DNA of 64,000 nucleotides from Methylomonas montana (GCF_030490285.1 NZ_CP129884.1:3472001-3536000), one strand, 5' to 3'; shown: positions 6,784 through 16,330, counted from the first letter of the stretch. Notes: generated by a model not told the origin, from the sequence alone. Made by a program: numbers and translations.

Positions 6784-9636
6784 ATGTCTGCCAATAACGA
6801 AATAGATTACGGAACTCCAGCGAGTTCGTCCGCAAATCAAGTCACTCTGGAAATCGACGGCCACGAGGTCACTGTCAATGCCGGCAGTTCCGTGATGCGC
6901 GCTGCCGCCGAAGCAGGGATCAACATTCCTAAACTCTGCGCTACCGATAGCCTCGATCCTTTCGGCTCTTGCCGAATGTGCCTGGTGCAAATCGAAGGCG
7001 CGCGCGGCTATCCGGCCTCGTGCACGACGCCGGTCGCGGACGGCATGAAGGTCTGTACCCAGAACGACAAATTGGCTAGCATCCGGCGCGGCATCGCCGA
7101 ACTGTATATCTCCGATCATCCCTTAGACTGCTTAACCTGCGCCGCCAACGGCGACTGCGAATTGCAGGACACCGTCGGTCAAGTCGGCTTGCGCGAAGTG
7201 CGTTACGGCTTCGACGGCGAAAACCATCTTAATTCCGAAAAAGACGTCAGCAATCCCTATTTCAGCTTCGACCCGTCGAAATGTATCGTCTGTTCGCGTT
7301 GCGTACGCGCCTGCGAAGAAGTGCAAGGCACCTTCGCACTGACCATCGACGGCCGCGGATTCGATTCTAAAGTCTCTCCGGGACAAAACCAACCGTTCAT
7401 GGAATCGGAATGCGTATCCTGCGGCGCCTGCGTACAGGCTTGCCCCACCGCGACACTGATGGAAAAATCGGTGATCGACAATGGCGTACCCGAGCACAGC
7501 ACTATTACCACCTGCGCTTATTGCGGGGTCGGTTGTTCCTTCAAAGCCGAAATGAAGGGCGAACAACTGGTACGTATGGTGCCGGATAAAAACGGCCAGG
7601 CCAATCATGGCCACTCCTGCATCAAAGGCCGTTTTGCATTTGGTTATGCGACACACAAGGACCGCATCACCACACCGATGGTCCGCGAGAAAATTTCCGA
7701 CCCTTGGCGCGAAGTCAGCTGGGAAGAAGCGATCGGTTTTGCCGCCAACAAATTGAAAGGCATTCAAGCCAAATACGGCAAAGACTCGATCGGCGGCATC
7801 ACCTCTTCGCGCTGCACTAACGAAGAAACCTACCTGGTGCAAAAACTGATCCGCGCCGGCTTCGGCAACAACAATGTCGATACTTGCGCCCGCGTCTGCC
7901 ATTCGCCAACCGGCTATGGACTGAAAGTCACCTTTGGCGAATCGTCCGGCACACAAACCTTCGACTCGGTGCAGAAAGCCGATGTGATTATGGTGATCGG
8001 CGCCAACCCAACCGACGGCCACCCGGTGTTCGGTTCGATGATGAAACGCCGCTTGCGCCAAGGTGCCAAGCTGATCGTCGTTGACCCGCGCAGTATCGAC
8101 TTGGTACGCAACAGTCCGCACGTCAAAGCCGATTATCATCTGAAACTACGTCCCGGCACCAATGTTGCCGTCGTTACCGCCCTGGCCCACGTCATCGTCA
8201 CCGAAGGCTTGGCAGACGAAAAATTTGCGCTCGAACGTTGCGATGTCGAGTCGTTCAATAAATGGAAAACCTTTGTTGCACTACCTCAACACGCGCCCGA
8301 AGCAGTTGCCGAATTGACCGGCGTACCCGCCGAAGACATGCGCGCCGCGGCGCGTTTGTACGCAACCGGCGGCAATGGCGCGATTTACTACGGCTTGGGC
8401 GTTACCGAACATAGCCAGGGTTCGACGACCGTCATCGGCATCGCTAACCTGGCAATGGCAACCGGCAATATCGGCCGAGACGGCGTCGGCGTCAATCCGC
8501 TACGCGGCCAGAACAACGTACAAGGCTCATGCGACATGGGCTCCTTCCCGCATGAGTTCGTCGGCTACCGCCATGTGTCCGACGCGGCAACCCGCACGCA
8601 ATTTGAGGCGGCTTGGGGCGTTAAGCTAGCATCCGAACCCGGCCTGCGCATCCCCAACATGTTTGCCGCCGCCATCGACGGCAGCTTCAAAGGCTTGTAC
8701 GTGCAAGGTGAGGACATTGCCCAATCCGACCCTGACATTCAGCATGTGCACCATGCCTTGCGCGAATTGGAATGCTTGGTGGTTCAGGACATTTTCTTGA
8801 ATGAAACCGCCAAGTTTGCTCATGTATTTTTGCCCGGCTCCTCATTCCTGGAGAAAAATGGCACCTTCACCAATGCCGAACGCCGAATTTCACCGGTACG
8901 CAAAGTCATGACGCCACTGGCCGGCAAGGAAGACTGGGAAGTCACTCAGGACTTGGCAAACGCCTTGGGTTATCCGATGAATTACAACCATCCGTCGGAA
9001 ATCATGGATGAAATCGCCAGGCTGACCCCGCAATTTGCCGGCGTCAGTTACGCCAAAATCGAAGAGATGGGCAGTATCCAATGGCCTTGCAATGACGAGA
9101 CACCGGACGGCACCCCTATCATGCATGCCGATCACTTCGTGCGCGGCAAAGGTCGTTTCATGTTGACCGAATATGTAGCTACCGAAGAACGCACCAGCAG
9201 CAAATATCCGTTGATCCTGACCACAGGCCGAATTTTGTCCCAATACAATGTCGGCGCCCAAACTCGCCGTACCGAAAACGTCGCCTGGCACGAAGAAGAC
9301 CGTCTGGAATTGCATCCGCACGATGCCGAAGTATTAGGCATTAGCGATGGCGACTGGTGTGGCGTGAAAAGCCGTGCCGGCGAAACGGTATTGAGAGCCA
9401 AGATCACCGACCGTATGCAGCCGGGCGTGGTTTATACCACCTTCCACTTCCCGCATTCCGGCGCCAACGTCATCACGACCGACAACTCAGACTGGGCCAC
9501 CAACTGTCCGGAATATAAAGTCACAGCCGTGCATGTCGCCAAAGTTGCGCAACCGTCGGAATGGCAGCAGCAATACCAGGACTTTTCCGACAATCAATTG
9601 TCCCTGTTGGAAAATCGCATCGCGGTCAGCGAATAA
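6784..9636 (+). CDS. fdsA: NAD-dependent formate dehydrogenase alpha subunit (Mo catalytic)
   Basis: A 950-residue catalytic subunit. In order, it has a [2Fe-2S] ferredoxin domain (Cys52, 63, 66, 80), a His/Cys cluster segment (DHPLDCLTCAANGDC), two [4Fe-4S] motifs (CIVCSRCVRAC and CVSCGACVQAC), and a further [4Fe-4S] before the molybdopterin domains (CAYCGVGC). The molybdenum ligand is Cys372 with the adjacent catalytic His373 (ARVCHSPTG). It is therefore a cysteine enzyme, not a selenocysteine enzyme. The C-terminal molybdopterin dinucleotide-binding domain includes TTGRILSQYN. A good ribosome site (AGGAG) precedes the ATG. No defects are seen. Confidence 0.97.
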   Translation: MSANNEIDYGTPASSSANQVTLEIDGHEVTVNAGSSVMRAAAEAGINIPKLCATDSLDPFGSCRMCLVQIEGARGYPASCTTPVADGMKVCTQNDKLASIRRGIAELYISDHPLDCLTCAANGDCELQDTVGQVGLREVRYGFDGENHLNSEKDVSNPYFSFDPSKCIVCSRCVRACEEVQGTFALTIDGRGFDSKVSPGQNQPFMESECVSCGACVQACPTATLMEKSVIDNGVPEHSTITTCAYCGVGCSFKAEMKGEQLVRMVPDKNGQANHGHSCIKGRFAFGYATHKDRITTPMVREKISDPWREVSWEEAIGFAANKLKGIQAKYGKDSIGGITSSRCTNEETYLVQKLIRAGFGNNNVDTCARVCHSPTGYGLKVTFGESSGTQTFDSVQKADVIMVIGANPTDGHPVFGSMMKRRLRQGAKLIVVDPRSIDLVRNSPHVKADYHLKLRPGTNVAVVTALAHVIVTEGLADEKFALERCDVESFNKWKTFVALPQHAPEAVAELTGVPAEDMRAAARLYATGGNGAIYYGLGVTEHSQGSTTVIGIANLAMATGNIGRDGVGVNPLRGQNNVQGSCDMGSFPHEFVGYRHVSDAATRTQFEAAWGVKLASEPGLRIPNMFAAAIDGSFKGLYVQGEDIAQSDPDIQHVHHALRELECLVVQDIFLNETAKFAHVFLPGSSFLEKNGTFTNAERRISPVRKVMTPLAGKEDWEVTQDLANALGYPMNYNHPSEIMDEIARLTPQFAGVSYAKIEEMGSIQWPCNDETPDGTPIMHADHFVRGKGRFMLTEYVATEERTSSKYPLILTTGRILSQYNVGAQTRRTENVAWHEEDRLELHPHDAEVLGISDGDWCGVKSRAGETVLRAKITDRMQPGVVYTTFHFPHSGANVITTDNSDWATNCPEYKVTAVHVAKVAQPSEWQQQYQDFSDNQLSLLENRIAVSE

Positions 9637-9651
9637 TCAACAGCCCGGCTT

Positions 9652-10491
9652 ATGGATGCAGTTTCAAGCGAATTGGGCTGGACCAGCTATCGAACCGGTA
9701 CTTTCGATAGCTGGCGCGGATCGGTTCATACCAGCAAGCAAGATTACGTCGCCGAGGAAGTGCCGGTGGTGCTGGTCTACAACACTATCCCACATGTGGT
9801 GATGTTGACTACGCCGTTGAATTTGGAAGATTTCGCGCTGGGCTTTAGCCTGACCGAGGAAATCATCGGCCATGCCTCGGAATTGCAATCGGTACGTGTC
9901 GTGCAGCGTTCCAAGGGCGTTGAAGTGCGGATGACGATTCCGGAGGGCCGTTTTGAAAAACTGCACGGCAAAGGCAAGAACATGACCGGCCGGACCGGTT
10001 GCGGATTATGCGGCGCCAGCACTTTGGAGCAAGCCATCCGACATCCGCATCAGGTCGGGCAAGGCTTAGCGTTGAATGCGGGATTATTGAGCAGCGGCTT
10101 CGCCGATATGGCGCAAAAACAATCCCTTAATTTACTGACCGGCGCGGTGCATGCCGCGGCTTGGCTGCATCCCGAGCGCGGCGTTGTCGCGGTTCGAGAA
10201 GACGTGGGCCGTCATAATGCGCTGGATAAACTGATCGGTTCGCTGGCCAAGGCCAACTGCGATTTTGAAAACGGCTGGCTGCTGGTCACCAGCCGCGCCA
10301 GTTACGAAATGGTGCAAAAAGCAGCCAGTGTCGGTATCACCTTGCTGGCAGCGATATCCGCCCCCACGGCCTTAGCCATTCAACTGGCGGAAGAGTGCGG
10401 ATTAACCTTGATCGGTTTCGCCCGTCACGAGAATCACGTAATCTATACCAACCCTCATCGTTTACAACATTATCAAGAATCAGCCGCATAA
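9652..10491 (+). CDS. fdhD: Formate dehydrogenase sulfurtransferase FdhD
   Basis: A 279-residue accessory protein. FdhD passes sulfur from IscS to the molybdenum cofactor of formate dehydrogenase, which is essential for activity. The conserved cysteine pair is Cys117-x2-Cys120 in GRTGCGLCGAS. The later VREDVGRHNALDKLIG and LLVTSRASYEMVQKAA blocks are family signatures. In fds operons the same role is also called FdsC. It sits between fdsA (15 bp) and fdsD (3 bp), which fixes its partner as this enzyme. Confidence 0.95.
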   Translation: MDAVSSELGWTSYRTGTFDSWRGSVHTSKQDYVAEEVPVVLVYNTIPHVVMLTTPLNLEDFALGFSLTEEIIGHASELQSVRVVQRSKGVEVRMTIPEGRFEKLHGKGKNMTGRTGCGLCGASTLEQAIRHPHQVGQGLALNAGLLSSGFADMAQKQSLNLLTGAVHAAAWLHPERGVVAVREDVGRHNALDKLIGSLAKANCDFENGWLLVTSRASYEMVQKAASVGITLLAAISAPTALAIQLAEECGLTLIGFARHENHVIYTNPHRLQHYQESAA

Positions 10492-10494
10492 ATC

Positions 10495-10713
10495 ATGGAT
10501 ATCCACAATCTCATTAAAATGGCCAATAATATTGGCGCCTTCTTCAAATCCGAACCCGATAGAGAACTTGCCATCCAAGGCGTCGAGCAGCACATCAGAA
10601 ACTCTTGGGAACCCCGCATGCGTAAAGCTATCGTCGAGTATGTCCAGCAAGGTGGCACTGAATTGATGGACATCGTGTCGGAAGCGGTATTGCACATTGC
10701 CAAACAATCCTGA
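10495..10713 (+). CDS. fdsD: Formate dehydrogenase delta subunit
   Basis: A 72-residue helical protein (MDIHNLIKMANNIGAFF ... WEPRMRKAIVEYV) matching the FdsD/delta family by the MANQI-like N-terminus and the HIRNSWEPRMR core. FdsD is a small accessory or structural subunit of the soluble Mo formate dehydrogenase. It starts three bases after the fdhD stop and ends the operon. No strong Rho-independent terminator follows; an insertion sequence begins 139 bp downstream. Confidence 0.92.
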   Translation: MDIHNLIKMANNIGAFFKSEPDRELAIQGVEQHIRNSWEPRMRKAIVEYVQQGGTELMDIVSEAVLHIAKQS

Positions 10714-10830
10714 TCAGTAGGGCTTACCAAAACAACGCTATAAGCCACCCTGCTCACACCAACAGCATTCCAGAGAGAACCGGGCGTTTCCCCAACTGAA
10801 ACTCTTGGGGAACAAGCTTGGTAAGCTTAC

Positions 10831-10848
10831 AGCTTTCTAATGAAAGCT
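10831..10848. other. Short hairpin next to the IS insertion point
   Basis: AGCTTTC-TAAT-GAAAGCT is a perfect 7-bp stem ending four bases before the ACTT target duplicate of the adjacent IS. It lacks a T-run, so a terminator function for fdsD is uncertain. It may have been part of the target structure. Confidence 0.4.
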
Positions 10849-10852
10849 ACTT

Positions 10853-12636
10853 AGAGTCTGCTCAGAAAATATAACCCATTGATTAAGCTTAGTTATTGAG
10901 GGATTTTGGTATAATTGCTGCACGAAAAACATGCCATTAGCCTCAAAAACCGTGCAGCCATGATTCGAACCACGAGCTCAAAACAACTGACGATAGCTGA
11001 ATTCGACTGGCCGTTCGAGACAGCCCTGGATAAACACAATCGCTGGGTAAAACTGAGTGAGTGCATCCCGTGGGACGAACTGGCGGAATGCTATTACCAA
11101 GGGATGAGGGCGGACCGGGGCCGGCCGCTGAAAGACGCGCGGCGCGTAATCGGCGCGGTGATCATCAAGCACAAACTGTGTTTGTCAGACGTGGAAACCG
11201 TCCAGCAAATCCAGGAAAACCCGTACCTGCAATACTTCGTCGGCTTGCCCGGCTACCAAGCGGCGGCGCCGTTTGCGCCGTCGTTATTGGTCGAAGTGCG
11301 CAAGCGCATGGGCGAAGCCGTGTTCGAAGGCTTTCACCGCGCCATCATCGAGGCGCACGAGGGGCAAAAGCCGACCCCGACCAAACTGGAAACGCCGCCG
11401 GCCGCGGCAACGCCCGCTGCGTCTGAGCCGAAGGCCGCGGCTAGCGTGACCGCGCCTGAAGCTGAGGTTCAGCCCGAGGCGGCCGAAGCGGCCTTGGATT
11501 TTGCCGATAAAGACGGTGTCCCATCGGCACCGGAGCCGGAAGCACCGGCCGCCCCGCGCGGCCAATTGATTCTGGATGCCACCGTGGTCGAACAAGCCAT
11601 CCGCTTTCCCACCGATTTGAGCCTGTTGAACGAAGCGCGGGAATTAACGGAACGGATCATCGACACCCTGTGCAAGCGCCTGAAGGTCACGGACAAACCC
11701 AGGACTTATCGCCACAAAGCCCGCAGTGCGTATCTGGCCGTCGCCAAACAAAAGCGCCCCGGCCGGAAAGTGCTACGCCGAGGCATCAAGCAACAGTGGC
11801 AATATCTGCGCCGCAACCTGAGCCACATCGAACAACTCTTGGCGCCCATCCCTCAGGGTTCGCCGCTGCCGTTGCCGGGTTGGCTGCTGCATCGCTACTG
11901 GGTGATTCAGCATCTGTACCAGCAACAATGGGACATGTATCGAAACCAGACCCGCCGCTGCGACCGCCGCATCGTCAGTATCAGTCAACCCTATGTGCGG
12001 CCGATGGTGCGCGGCAAGTTGGACAAGCCGGTCGAATTCGGCGCCAAACTCAGCGTCAGCCTGAGCGGCGAAGGCCTAGCTCATGTCGATCACCTGCGAT
12101 GGGATGCCTTTCACGAAGGACTGGATCTGGTCTCGCAAGTCGAAGCGTACTTGGCGCGCTACGGCCACTATCCGGAACGGGTGCTCGCCGATCCGATCTA
12201 CGGCACGCGCGCCAACCGCGACTACCTGAAGCAACACGGTATCCGCTTTGCCGGCAAACCGCTCGGCCGCCCCAAACGCGAAACCGAGGCCAACCGGGAG
12301 CAACTCAAACACGACAAAGAACAGCGCCGGCAGGAATACCTGCAGCGCATCCCCATCGAAGGCAAATTCGGCCAAGGTAAAAGCGGTTACCGACTCAACT
12401 ACATCCGCGCCAAGCGCGCCAACACCTCGTTCGCCTGGATCAACACCATCTTCTTGGTGATGAACCTGCTGGTCCTGCAAGGGATCTTTTTTGCCCTCGG
12501 TCAATGCCGCCTGGTCGGGTTACTGCAAATGATCGTGCGCGCCTGGAAACAAAAGATTTGGAATCTGCGCACCCATTCTAACTTGGCCGACCCGATTTGC
12601 TCGTCATTGCCACAGCTGATTTACTGAGCAGACTCT
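10853..12636 (+). mobile_element. Intact IS5/IS1182-like insertion sequence
   Basis: The element is delimited by perfect 13-bp inverted ends (AGAGTCTGCTCAG at 10853-10865, its complement at 12624-12636). Similarity extends as AAAT after one mismatch. It is flanked by the direct repeat ACTT at 10849-10852 and 12637-12640. It is 1784 bp long and holds one transposase gene whose stop codon lies inside the right inverted end. The intact ends, duplication and reading frame point to a recent, possibly active insertion just after the formate dehydrogenase operon. Confidence 0.9.
10960..12627 (+). CDS. DDE transposase of the IS5/IS1182-like element
   Basis: A transposase of about 555 residues, using the ATG at 10960; an upstream in-frame TTG at 10915 would add 15 residues. 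The N-terminal DUF772-like domain contains KDARRVIGAVIIKHKL and VQQIQENPYLQYFVG. A long Ala/Pro/Glu-rich linker follows at roughly residues 145-200. The catalytic core then has LILDATVVE (first Asp), the middle block VLADPIYGTRANRDYL (second Asp) and the C-terminal IEGKFGQGKSGYRLN (Glu). The linker is unusually rich in charged and Pro residues. Codon use is GC-rich relative to the flanking intergenic DNA, as expected for an imported element. Confidence 0.9.
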   Translation: MIRTTSSKQLTIAEFDWPFETALDKHNRWVKLSECIPWDELAECYYQGMRADRGRPLKDARRVIGAVIIKHKLCLSDVETVQQIQENPYLQYFVGLPGYQAAAPFAPSLLVEVRKRMGEAVFEGFHRAIIEAHEGQKPTPTKLETPPAAATPAASEPKAAASVTAPEAEVQPEAAEAALDFADKDGVPSAPEPEAPAAPRGQLILDATVVEQAIRFPTDLSLLNEARELTERIIDTLCKRLKVTDKPRTYRHKARSAYLAVAKQKRPGRKVLRRGIKQQWQYLRRNLSHIEQLLAPIPQGSPLPLPGWLLHRYWVIQHLYQQQWDMYRNQTRRCDRRIVSISQPYVRPMVRGKLDKPVEFGAKLSVSLSGEGLAHVDHLRWDAFHEGLDLVSQVEAYLARYGHYPERVLADPIYGTRANRDYLKQHGIRFAGKPLGRPKRETEANREQLKHDKEQRRQEYLQRIPIEGKFGQGKSGYRLNYIRAKRANTSFAWINTIFLVMNLLVLQGIFFALGQCRLVGLLQMIVRAWKQKIWNLRTHSNLADPICSSLPQLIY

Positions 12637-12638
12637 AC

Positions 12639-12833
12639 TTAAACAGCGGAACTAAGCAGCTGAATTTCTTGCGGTAAAGTCCTACCCAAATGTCTGTTCA
12701 ACTGGCTTCTGACCGTTTGATGGGGAACCCACGATAAACGCATGCTTTCAAGGACTTGTCGGTGGATATTACCGCGAATATCCTTGGCTTGGTCATGGAT
12801 ACACAGACCAATTGCATTGCTATCTACTATCAA
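12639..12833 (-). CDS. Possible small hypothetical protein (TTG start)
   Basis: A 64-residue frame beginning at TTG (IVDSNAIGLCIHDQAK...), with AGGAG only two bases upstream of the start, which is too close to be convincing. It follows the LuxR-type gene by 14 bp in the same direction, and the frame remains open upstream into that gene. Content is polar, with a plausible helix from HRQVLESMRLSWVPHQ. The stop lies at the IS target site but would have existed before the insertion, since the flank restores the same TAA. It could be a short downstream gene or chance. Family not recognised. Confidence 0.35.
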   Translation of the reverse strand: MIVDSNAIGLCIHDQAKDIRGNIHRQVLESMRLSWVPHQTVRSQLNRHLGRTLPQEIQLLSSAV

Positions 12834-12847
12834 TCTCCTGTTGAACT

Positions 12848-13495
12848 TCAGGCCATTCCTCTTTGATATTGATCGATTTCTTTTAGCAATATGGCTAACC
12901 GTAGCCTGTCATCGACGTTCAACTTCCTAAAAATCGAAGATAAATGAGCTTTCACCGTTCGTTCCGATATATTCATGGCACAAGCGATGCGTTTATTACT
13001 CTCGCCCTGGCGTATCATATTGGCCACTTCCACTTCGCGAACCGATAAACTGGCAAGCATTTTCAATTTTTGTTCAGTATCGGCGGTTTTAGGCGTCAGT
13101 TGCGCTCGCCAGTTGCTGGTCAACACCCCGATTACCTTGGGTACCAAAGCGCGACGAATCCAAATGTCACCAGCAAGAATACAGGCGATCGCCCGCGCCA
13201 ACAGTTCCGGCGCATCGGCTTGTTCGCAATAACCGGCGGCACCGTTAATCAACACATCGATCTGCTTATCTTCCGGCCAATCCGTACCCATAACCAGAAA
13301 ACGGGTATTTTTATTAGCAAAAACCGATAACAAACTGGCGTCGTCGTCCAATTTTTTGGCATCGAAAAGCACCGCATCGGCTGTATATTCGCTACGGATA
13401 CTGTGCAGCATACTAACGTTATATTCCGAGATCAGCGCGTGGGTCCATTGCGCGGTCAGCTGAGGATTATTAGAATAAATCAGTATGTTAGCCAC
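12848..13495 (-). CDS. LuxR-family response regulator with atypical receiver
   Basis: A 215-residue protein with a receiver-like N-terminal half and a LuxR/FixJ helix-turn-helix at about residues 148-205 (SLSVREVEVANMIRQG ... NISERTVKAHLSSIFRKL). The expected phospho-acceptor position has Asp45 (AVLFDAKKLD). The N-terminal strand reads ILIYSNN, without the acidic pair that binds Mg2+ in normal receivers, so phosphorylation-independent or altered signalling is likely. It lies directly downstream of a decayed HlyD gene in the same direction. The target is not evident; control of a lost secretion or adhesion system is possible but inferred. Confidence 0.85.
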   Translation of the reverse strand: MANILIYSNNPQLTAQWTHALISEYNVSMLHSIRSEYTADAVLFDAKKLDDDASLLSVFANKNTRFLVMGTDWPEDKQIDVLINGAAGYCEQADAPELLARAIACILAGDIWIRRALVPKVIGVLTSNWRAQLTPKTADTEQKLKMLASLSVREVEVANMIRQGESNKRIACAMNISERTVKAHLSSIFRKLNVDDRLRLAILLKEIDQYQRGMA

Positions 13496-13518
13496 GAATA
13501 ATATAAATGTCGTTGGGG

Positions 13519-13872
13519 TTATCGTTCTCTTAATGCCCGATTTATGGCTTTCAATATCGGCTTTAGCAAATAATCGAGTACCGTTTTCTTGCCGTTTAAA
13601 ATATCGACCTCAGCTGCCATCCCGGCAATAATTTCGAGTCGTTCGTCCGCCGTTTTTTCCAGATGATTTTTTGCGGTACATAATCGAATCAAATAGTAAT
13701 TATCTTCGTCTTTTTCTAACCGGGAACGCTGTCGGCACTAATATGTCCCAGCGAAACATCCGGTCCACCATAAATAGAAACTAAGTTTTACCACAGCTTT
13801 CTGTCCAGGACGAAGAAAACCCATATCGGCCGCGCGAACGAACACTGCCGACGTCAACTTGTTGTTGGCTAA
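13519..13872 (-). pseudogene. Decayed C-terminal remnant of a HlyD-type secretion adaptor
   Basis: Reading the minus strand across frames recovers the C-terminal third of a type I secretion membrane-fusion protein. The pieces are FVRAADMGFLRPGQKAVVKL, then in another frame IYGGPDVSLGHISADSVPG, then back in the third piece DEDNYYLIRL ... GMAAEVDILNGKKTVLDYLL, ending INRALRER and a stop at 13519-13521. The order matches the end of HlyD/LapC-like adaptors, but two frameshifts and the absent N-terminal two thirds make it non-functional. No partner ABC transporter is nearby, so the rest of the system has been lost. Confidence 0.85.
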
Positions 13873-14129
13873 AGCAGACCCGCGACCAAGGCCTTCGCAG
13901 TTTGCGGGATATCCAATAAATTACAGAACCGACCGCGATGCCCGCAACACAGGACCGTCAAACGTCGGACCCGGCCCGGCCCGGCCCGGCGACGCTATCA
14001 AACATGTAGGATGAGCGTAAAAGTTATTATTTTTATAACGCGATCACGCGCTACCGTCCGTGTAAGAATTATAAATTTAGACGATTACAACCCAAAAAGC
14101 TTTTTTATCAAAACTAATTCAAAAAATGC
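13873..14129. other. Non-coding gap with a CCGGC tandem repeat
   Basis: No credible gene in either strand. It contains (CCGGC)x4 at 13971-13990, a weak hairpin GTTAT...ATAAC at 14023-14039, and an A/T-rich stretch with the palindrome AAAAAGCTTTTT near 14095 that could help end transcription of truD from the minus strand. It is probably the eroded remainder of the lost HlyD gene and its surroundings. Confidence 0.6.
13971..13990. repeat. Pentanucleotide tandem repeat (CCGGC)x4
   Basis: Four exact head-to-tail copies of CCGGC in otherwise A/T-rich, decaying DNA. Non-coding. The repeat may vary in copy number between strains. Confidence 0.85.
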
Positions 14130-15167
14130 TTAAATCGCCGTGTCCGCTGCGTCGCCGATGATTTCCCGCAACAACGCCGTCGCATAGCTACCGGCCGGCA
14201 AGGTAAAACTTAGCTGTAATTGCACCGGCCGCCACTGCCAGCCCAAGGCTTCCGGCAATACCCGCAAGGCTCTACGGTCCGCTTCCAGTTCAAATGCGAT
14301 CAGACCGTCGGCCAACGCCGGATTCGCCGCTATCACGGCAATCTCTATCGCCCCCGCCTCCGCGCTAGTCAAACTGCCGCCGCGCCCCCACATCACCGCC
14401 GTTGGATGAATATCGCCTTGCTCGACGCGTTCGGCCAACGTAGTGTCGTGGGCGTCGCCGGTAAAACAGCTGTTGCTGCCGTCCAGCTTGAACACATCGC
14501 CTTCCAGCGCGCGATTCCAATTAGCTAACTCGACCCGCCGCGCCAATATCTGATTGAATAAATAAGAGCGCGCCGCCGACAAATACAAGGAACGATGTTC
14601 GCGTTTGACTTTAGCGCCGGCAAACATCGCCTGCGCGCGAACGATATTCTGCCCGTTCCGCCCGAAACGTTGCGGTCCGAAATAATTCGGAAAACCATGG
14701 GCTTTGATCTGTTCCAGCTGCTTTTCGGCGAGTTCCCTGTCGCCAGACCAATTACGAATCAACAGCGTGAATCGATTGCCAGCCAATACACCACGCTTCA
14801 GTTTACGGGCGTGGCGAACCGCTTTTAGAATCTTCAACTGGTCGGTTTCGACACCGGACCAGTCAGGATCTTCCTTACCCGGCAACCAAACGCTGAACCA
14901 TTGCCGGGTGCGGCCGTGACGGTCTTTCAGGCCGGCATAGCTGACATCGCGCTGGCGGACGCCGGCATACCGAGCCAGCAGGCGAGCGACATATTCGGTA
15001 TTTTCGCCGACTTTTTCGATATACAGAAAGACATGCTCGCCGCTACCTTCCGGCTCGAACGACAAAATTTCCTCGACGATGAAGTCGTCGGCTTCGGTTT
15101 TGATGTCGCCGGTACCGGACGGTCCGCCGTAGGCACAAGGCCATTCGGGTAATGCAAAGTTGCTCAC
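14130..15167 (-). CDS. truD: tRNA pseudouridine(13) synthase TruD
   Basis: A 345-residue TruD enzyme that converts U13 of tRNA-Glu to pseudouridine. The N-terminal part has [10 protein letters not shown] and [19 protein letters not shown]. The catalytic Asp82 lies in [15 protein letters not shown]. The mid-protein [15 protein letters not shown] segment is the family signature, and the TRUD insertion domain follows. It overlaps ispF by 4 bp, the conserved ispD-ispF-truD arrangement of gammaproteobacteria (normally followed by surE, which is absent here because the decayed region follows). Confidence 0.96.
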   Translation of the reverse strand: MSNFALPEWPCAYGGPSGTGDIKTEADDFIVEEILSFEPEGSGEHVFLYIEKVGENTEYVARLLARYAGVRQRDVSYAGLKDRHGRTRQWFSVWLPGKEDPDWSGVETDQLKILKAVRHARKLKRGVLAGNRFTLLIRNWSGDRELAEKQLEQIKAHGFPNYFGPQRFGRNGQNIVRAQAMFAGAKVKREHRSLYLSAARSYLFNQILARRVELANWNRALEGDVFKLDGSNSCFTGDAHDTTLAERVEQGDIHPTAVMWGRGGSLTSAEAGAIEIAVIAANPALADGLIAFELEADRRALRVLPEALGWQWRPVQLQLSFTLPAGSYATALLREIIGDAADTAI

Positions 15168-15637
15168 TTTTCGATCAACACCACCGCCTGCACGGCGATG
15201 CCTTCCTTGCGGCCTTCGAAGCCGAGTTTTTCAGTGGTGGTGGCTTTGACGTTGATGAAATCGACATCGACCTTAAGATCGGCAGCGATATTGGCGCGCA
15301 TGGCAGGTACATGCGGCAGCATTTTTGGCGCCTGAGCGATGATCGTTACGTCGGCGTTGATCAGCGTATAGCCGCTCTCCTGGACGATTTTATAAACATG
15401 ACGCAACAACACGCGGCTATCGGCGCCTTTGAATTCGGGGTCGGTATCCGGGAAATGTTTGCCGATGTCACCCAAAGCCGCCGCACCGAGAATGGCGTCC
15501 GCCAGGGCATGCAAGACCACGTCGCCGTCGGAATGGGCTTCCAGGCCTTTTTCATAAGGGATTTTGACGCCGCCCAGAATGATGTGGTCGCCGTCGTTGA
15601 AACGGTGAACGTCGTAGCCTTGACCGACTCGGATCAT
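15164..15637 (-). CDS. ispF: 2-C-methyl-D-erythritol 2,4-cyclodiphosphate synthase
   Basis: A 157-residue homotrimeric enzyme of the non-mevalonate isoprenoid pathway. It cyclises CDP-methylerythritol phosphate to the 2,4-cyclodiphosphate with release of CMP. Metal ligands Asp9 and His11 are in GQGYDVHRF and a further His is in [10 protein letters not shown]. The C-terminal [16 protein letters not shown] block binds the nucleotide. Length is normal. It overlaps ispD and truD by 4 bp each, so expression is coupled. Confidence 0.97.
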   Translation of the reverse strand: MIRVGQGYDVHRFNDGDHIILGGVKIPYEKGLEAHSDGDVVLHALADAILGAAALGDIGKHFPDTDPEFKGADSRVLLRHVYKIVQESGYTLINADVTIIAQAPKMLPHVPAMRANIAADLKVDVDFINVKATTTEKLGFEGRKEGIAVQAVVLIEK

Positions 15638-16329
15638 GCTTGTTGCTCCATATAGAATTGCGCCAGCGCCAGATCTTCGGGCCGGGTGATTTTGATGTTG
15701 TCGGGGCGACCTTCGACGATCTTAGGCTTGTAGCCCAACAGTTCCAGCGCGCTGGCTTCGTCGGTGATCGCAGGATTGCCTTCGGTTTGTTGCAGCGCAT
15801 CGCGTAGCATGCCGTATTTAAACATCTGCGGCGTCAGCGCCCGCCAGATGTGTTTGCGGTCGACGGTAGCGGTGATGGTGTCGCCGTCGACGTGTTTCAG
15901 CGTGTCGTGCGAGGACAGCGCCAGGATGCCGCCGACCGGATCGTTCTTCAATGTTTCGATCTGGAGATGGATGTCGGCCGAGGTCAGGCAAGGGCGTGCC
16001 GCGTCGTGCACCAGCACCCAGTCGTCTTCGTCGGCCAGGCCTTGCAAGGATTTCAGCGCCGACAACACGGAATCGGCACGTTCCTTGCCGCCGGGGGCGG
16101 TAATCACGTTAGGATGCTTGGAAACTTCCAGCTCTGGCCAGTACGGATCTTCGATGGAAATCGCCACCGCAACTGCCTGAAAAGCGCCGGATTCCAGCAA
16201 GCGAAGCAAAGTGTGTTCGATGACGGTCTTGTCGGCCAGCGGCAGATACTGTTTGGGGCGGTCGGCTTGCATGCGTTTGCCGACGCCGGCTGCGGGCACC
16301 ACGGCCCAGCATTTGAGAATTGGGTTCAT
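15634..16329 (-). CDS. ispD: MEP cytidylyltransferase IspD
   Basis: A 231-residue nucleotidyltransferase that attaches CMP to 2-C-methyl-D-erythritol 4-phosphate. The signature [20 protein letters not shown] lies at about residues 10-30, with the conserved Arg and Lys residues. [12 protein letters not shown] is the metal-binding block. It follows ftsB with one base between, and its stop overlaps the start of ispF. The ftsB-ispD-ispF order is standard for the group. Confidence 0.96.
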   Translation of the reverse strand: MNPILKCWAVVPAAGVGKRMQADRPKQYLPLADKTVIEHTLLRLLESGAFQAVAVAISIEDPYWPELEVSKHPNVITAPGGKERADSVLSALKSLQGLADEDDWVLVHDAARPCLTSADIHLQIETLKNDPVGGILALSSHDTLKHVDGDTITATVDRKHIWRALTPQMFKYGMLRDALQQTEGNPAITDEASALELLGYKPKIVEGRPDNIKITRPEDLALAQFYMEQQA

Positions 16330-16330
16330 G

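Noticed and set aside
10915..10959. TTG-initiated extension of the IS transposase
   Set aside because: The ATG at 10960 gives the family-like N-terminus; the extension has no ribosome site.
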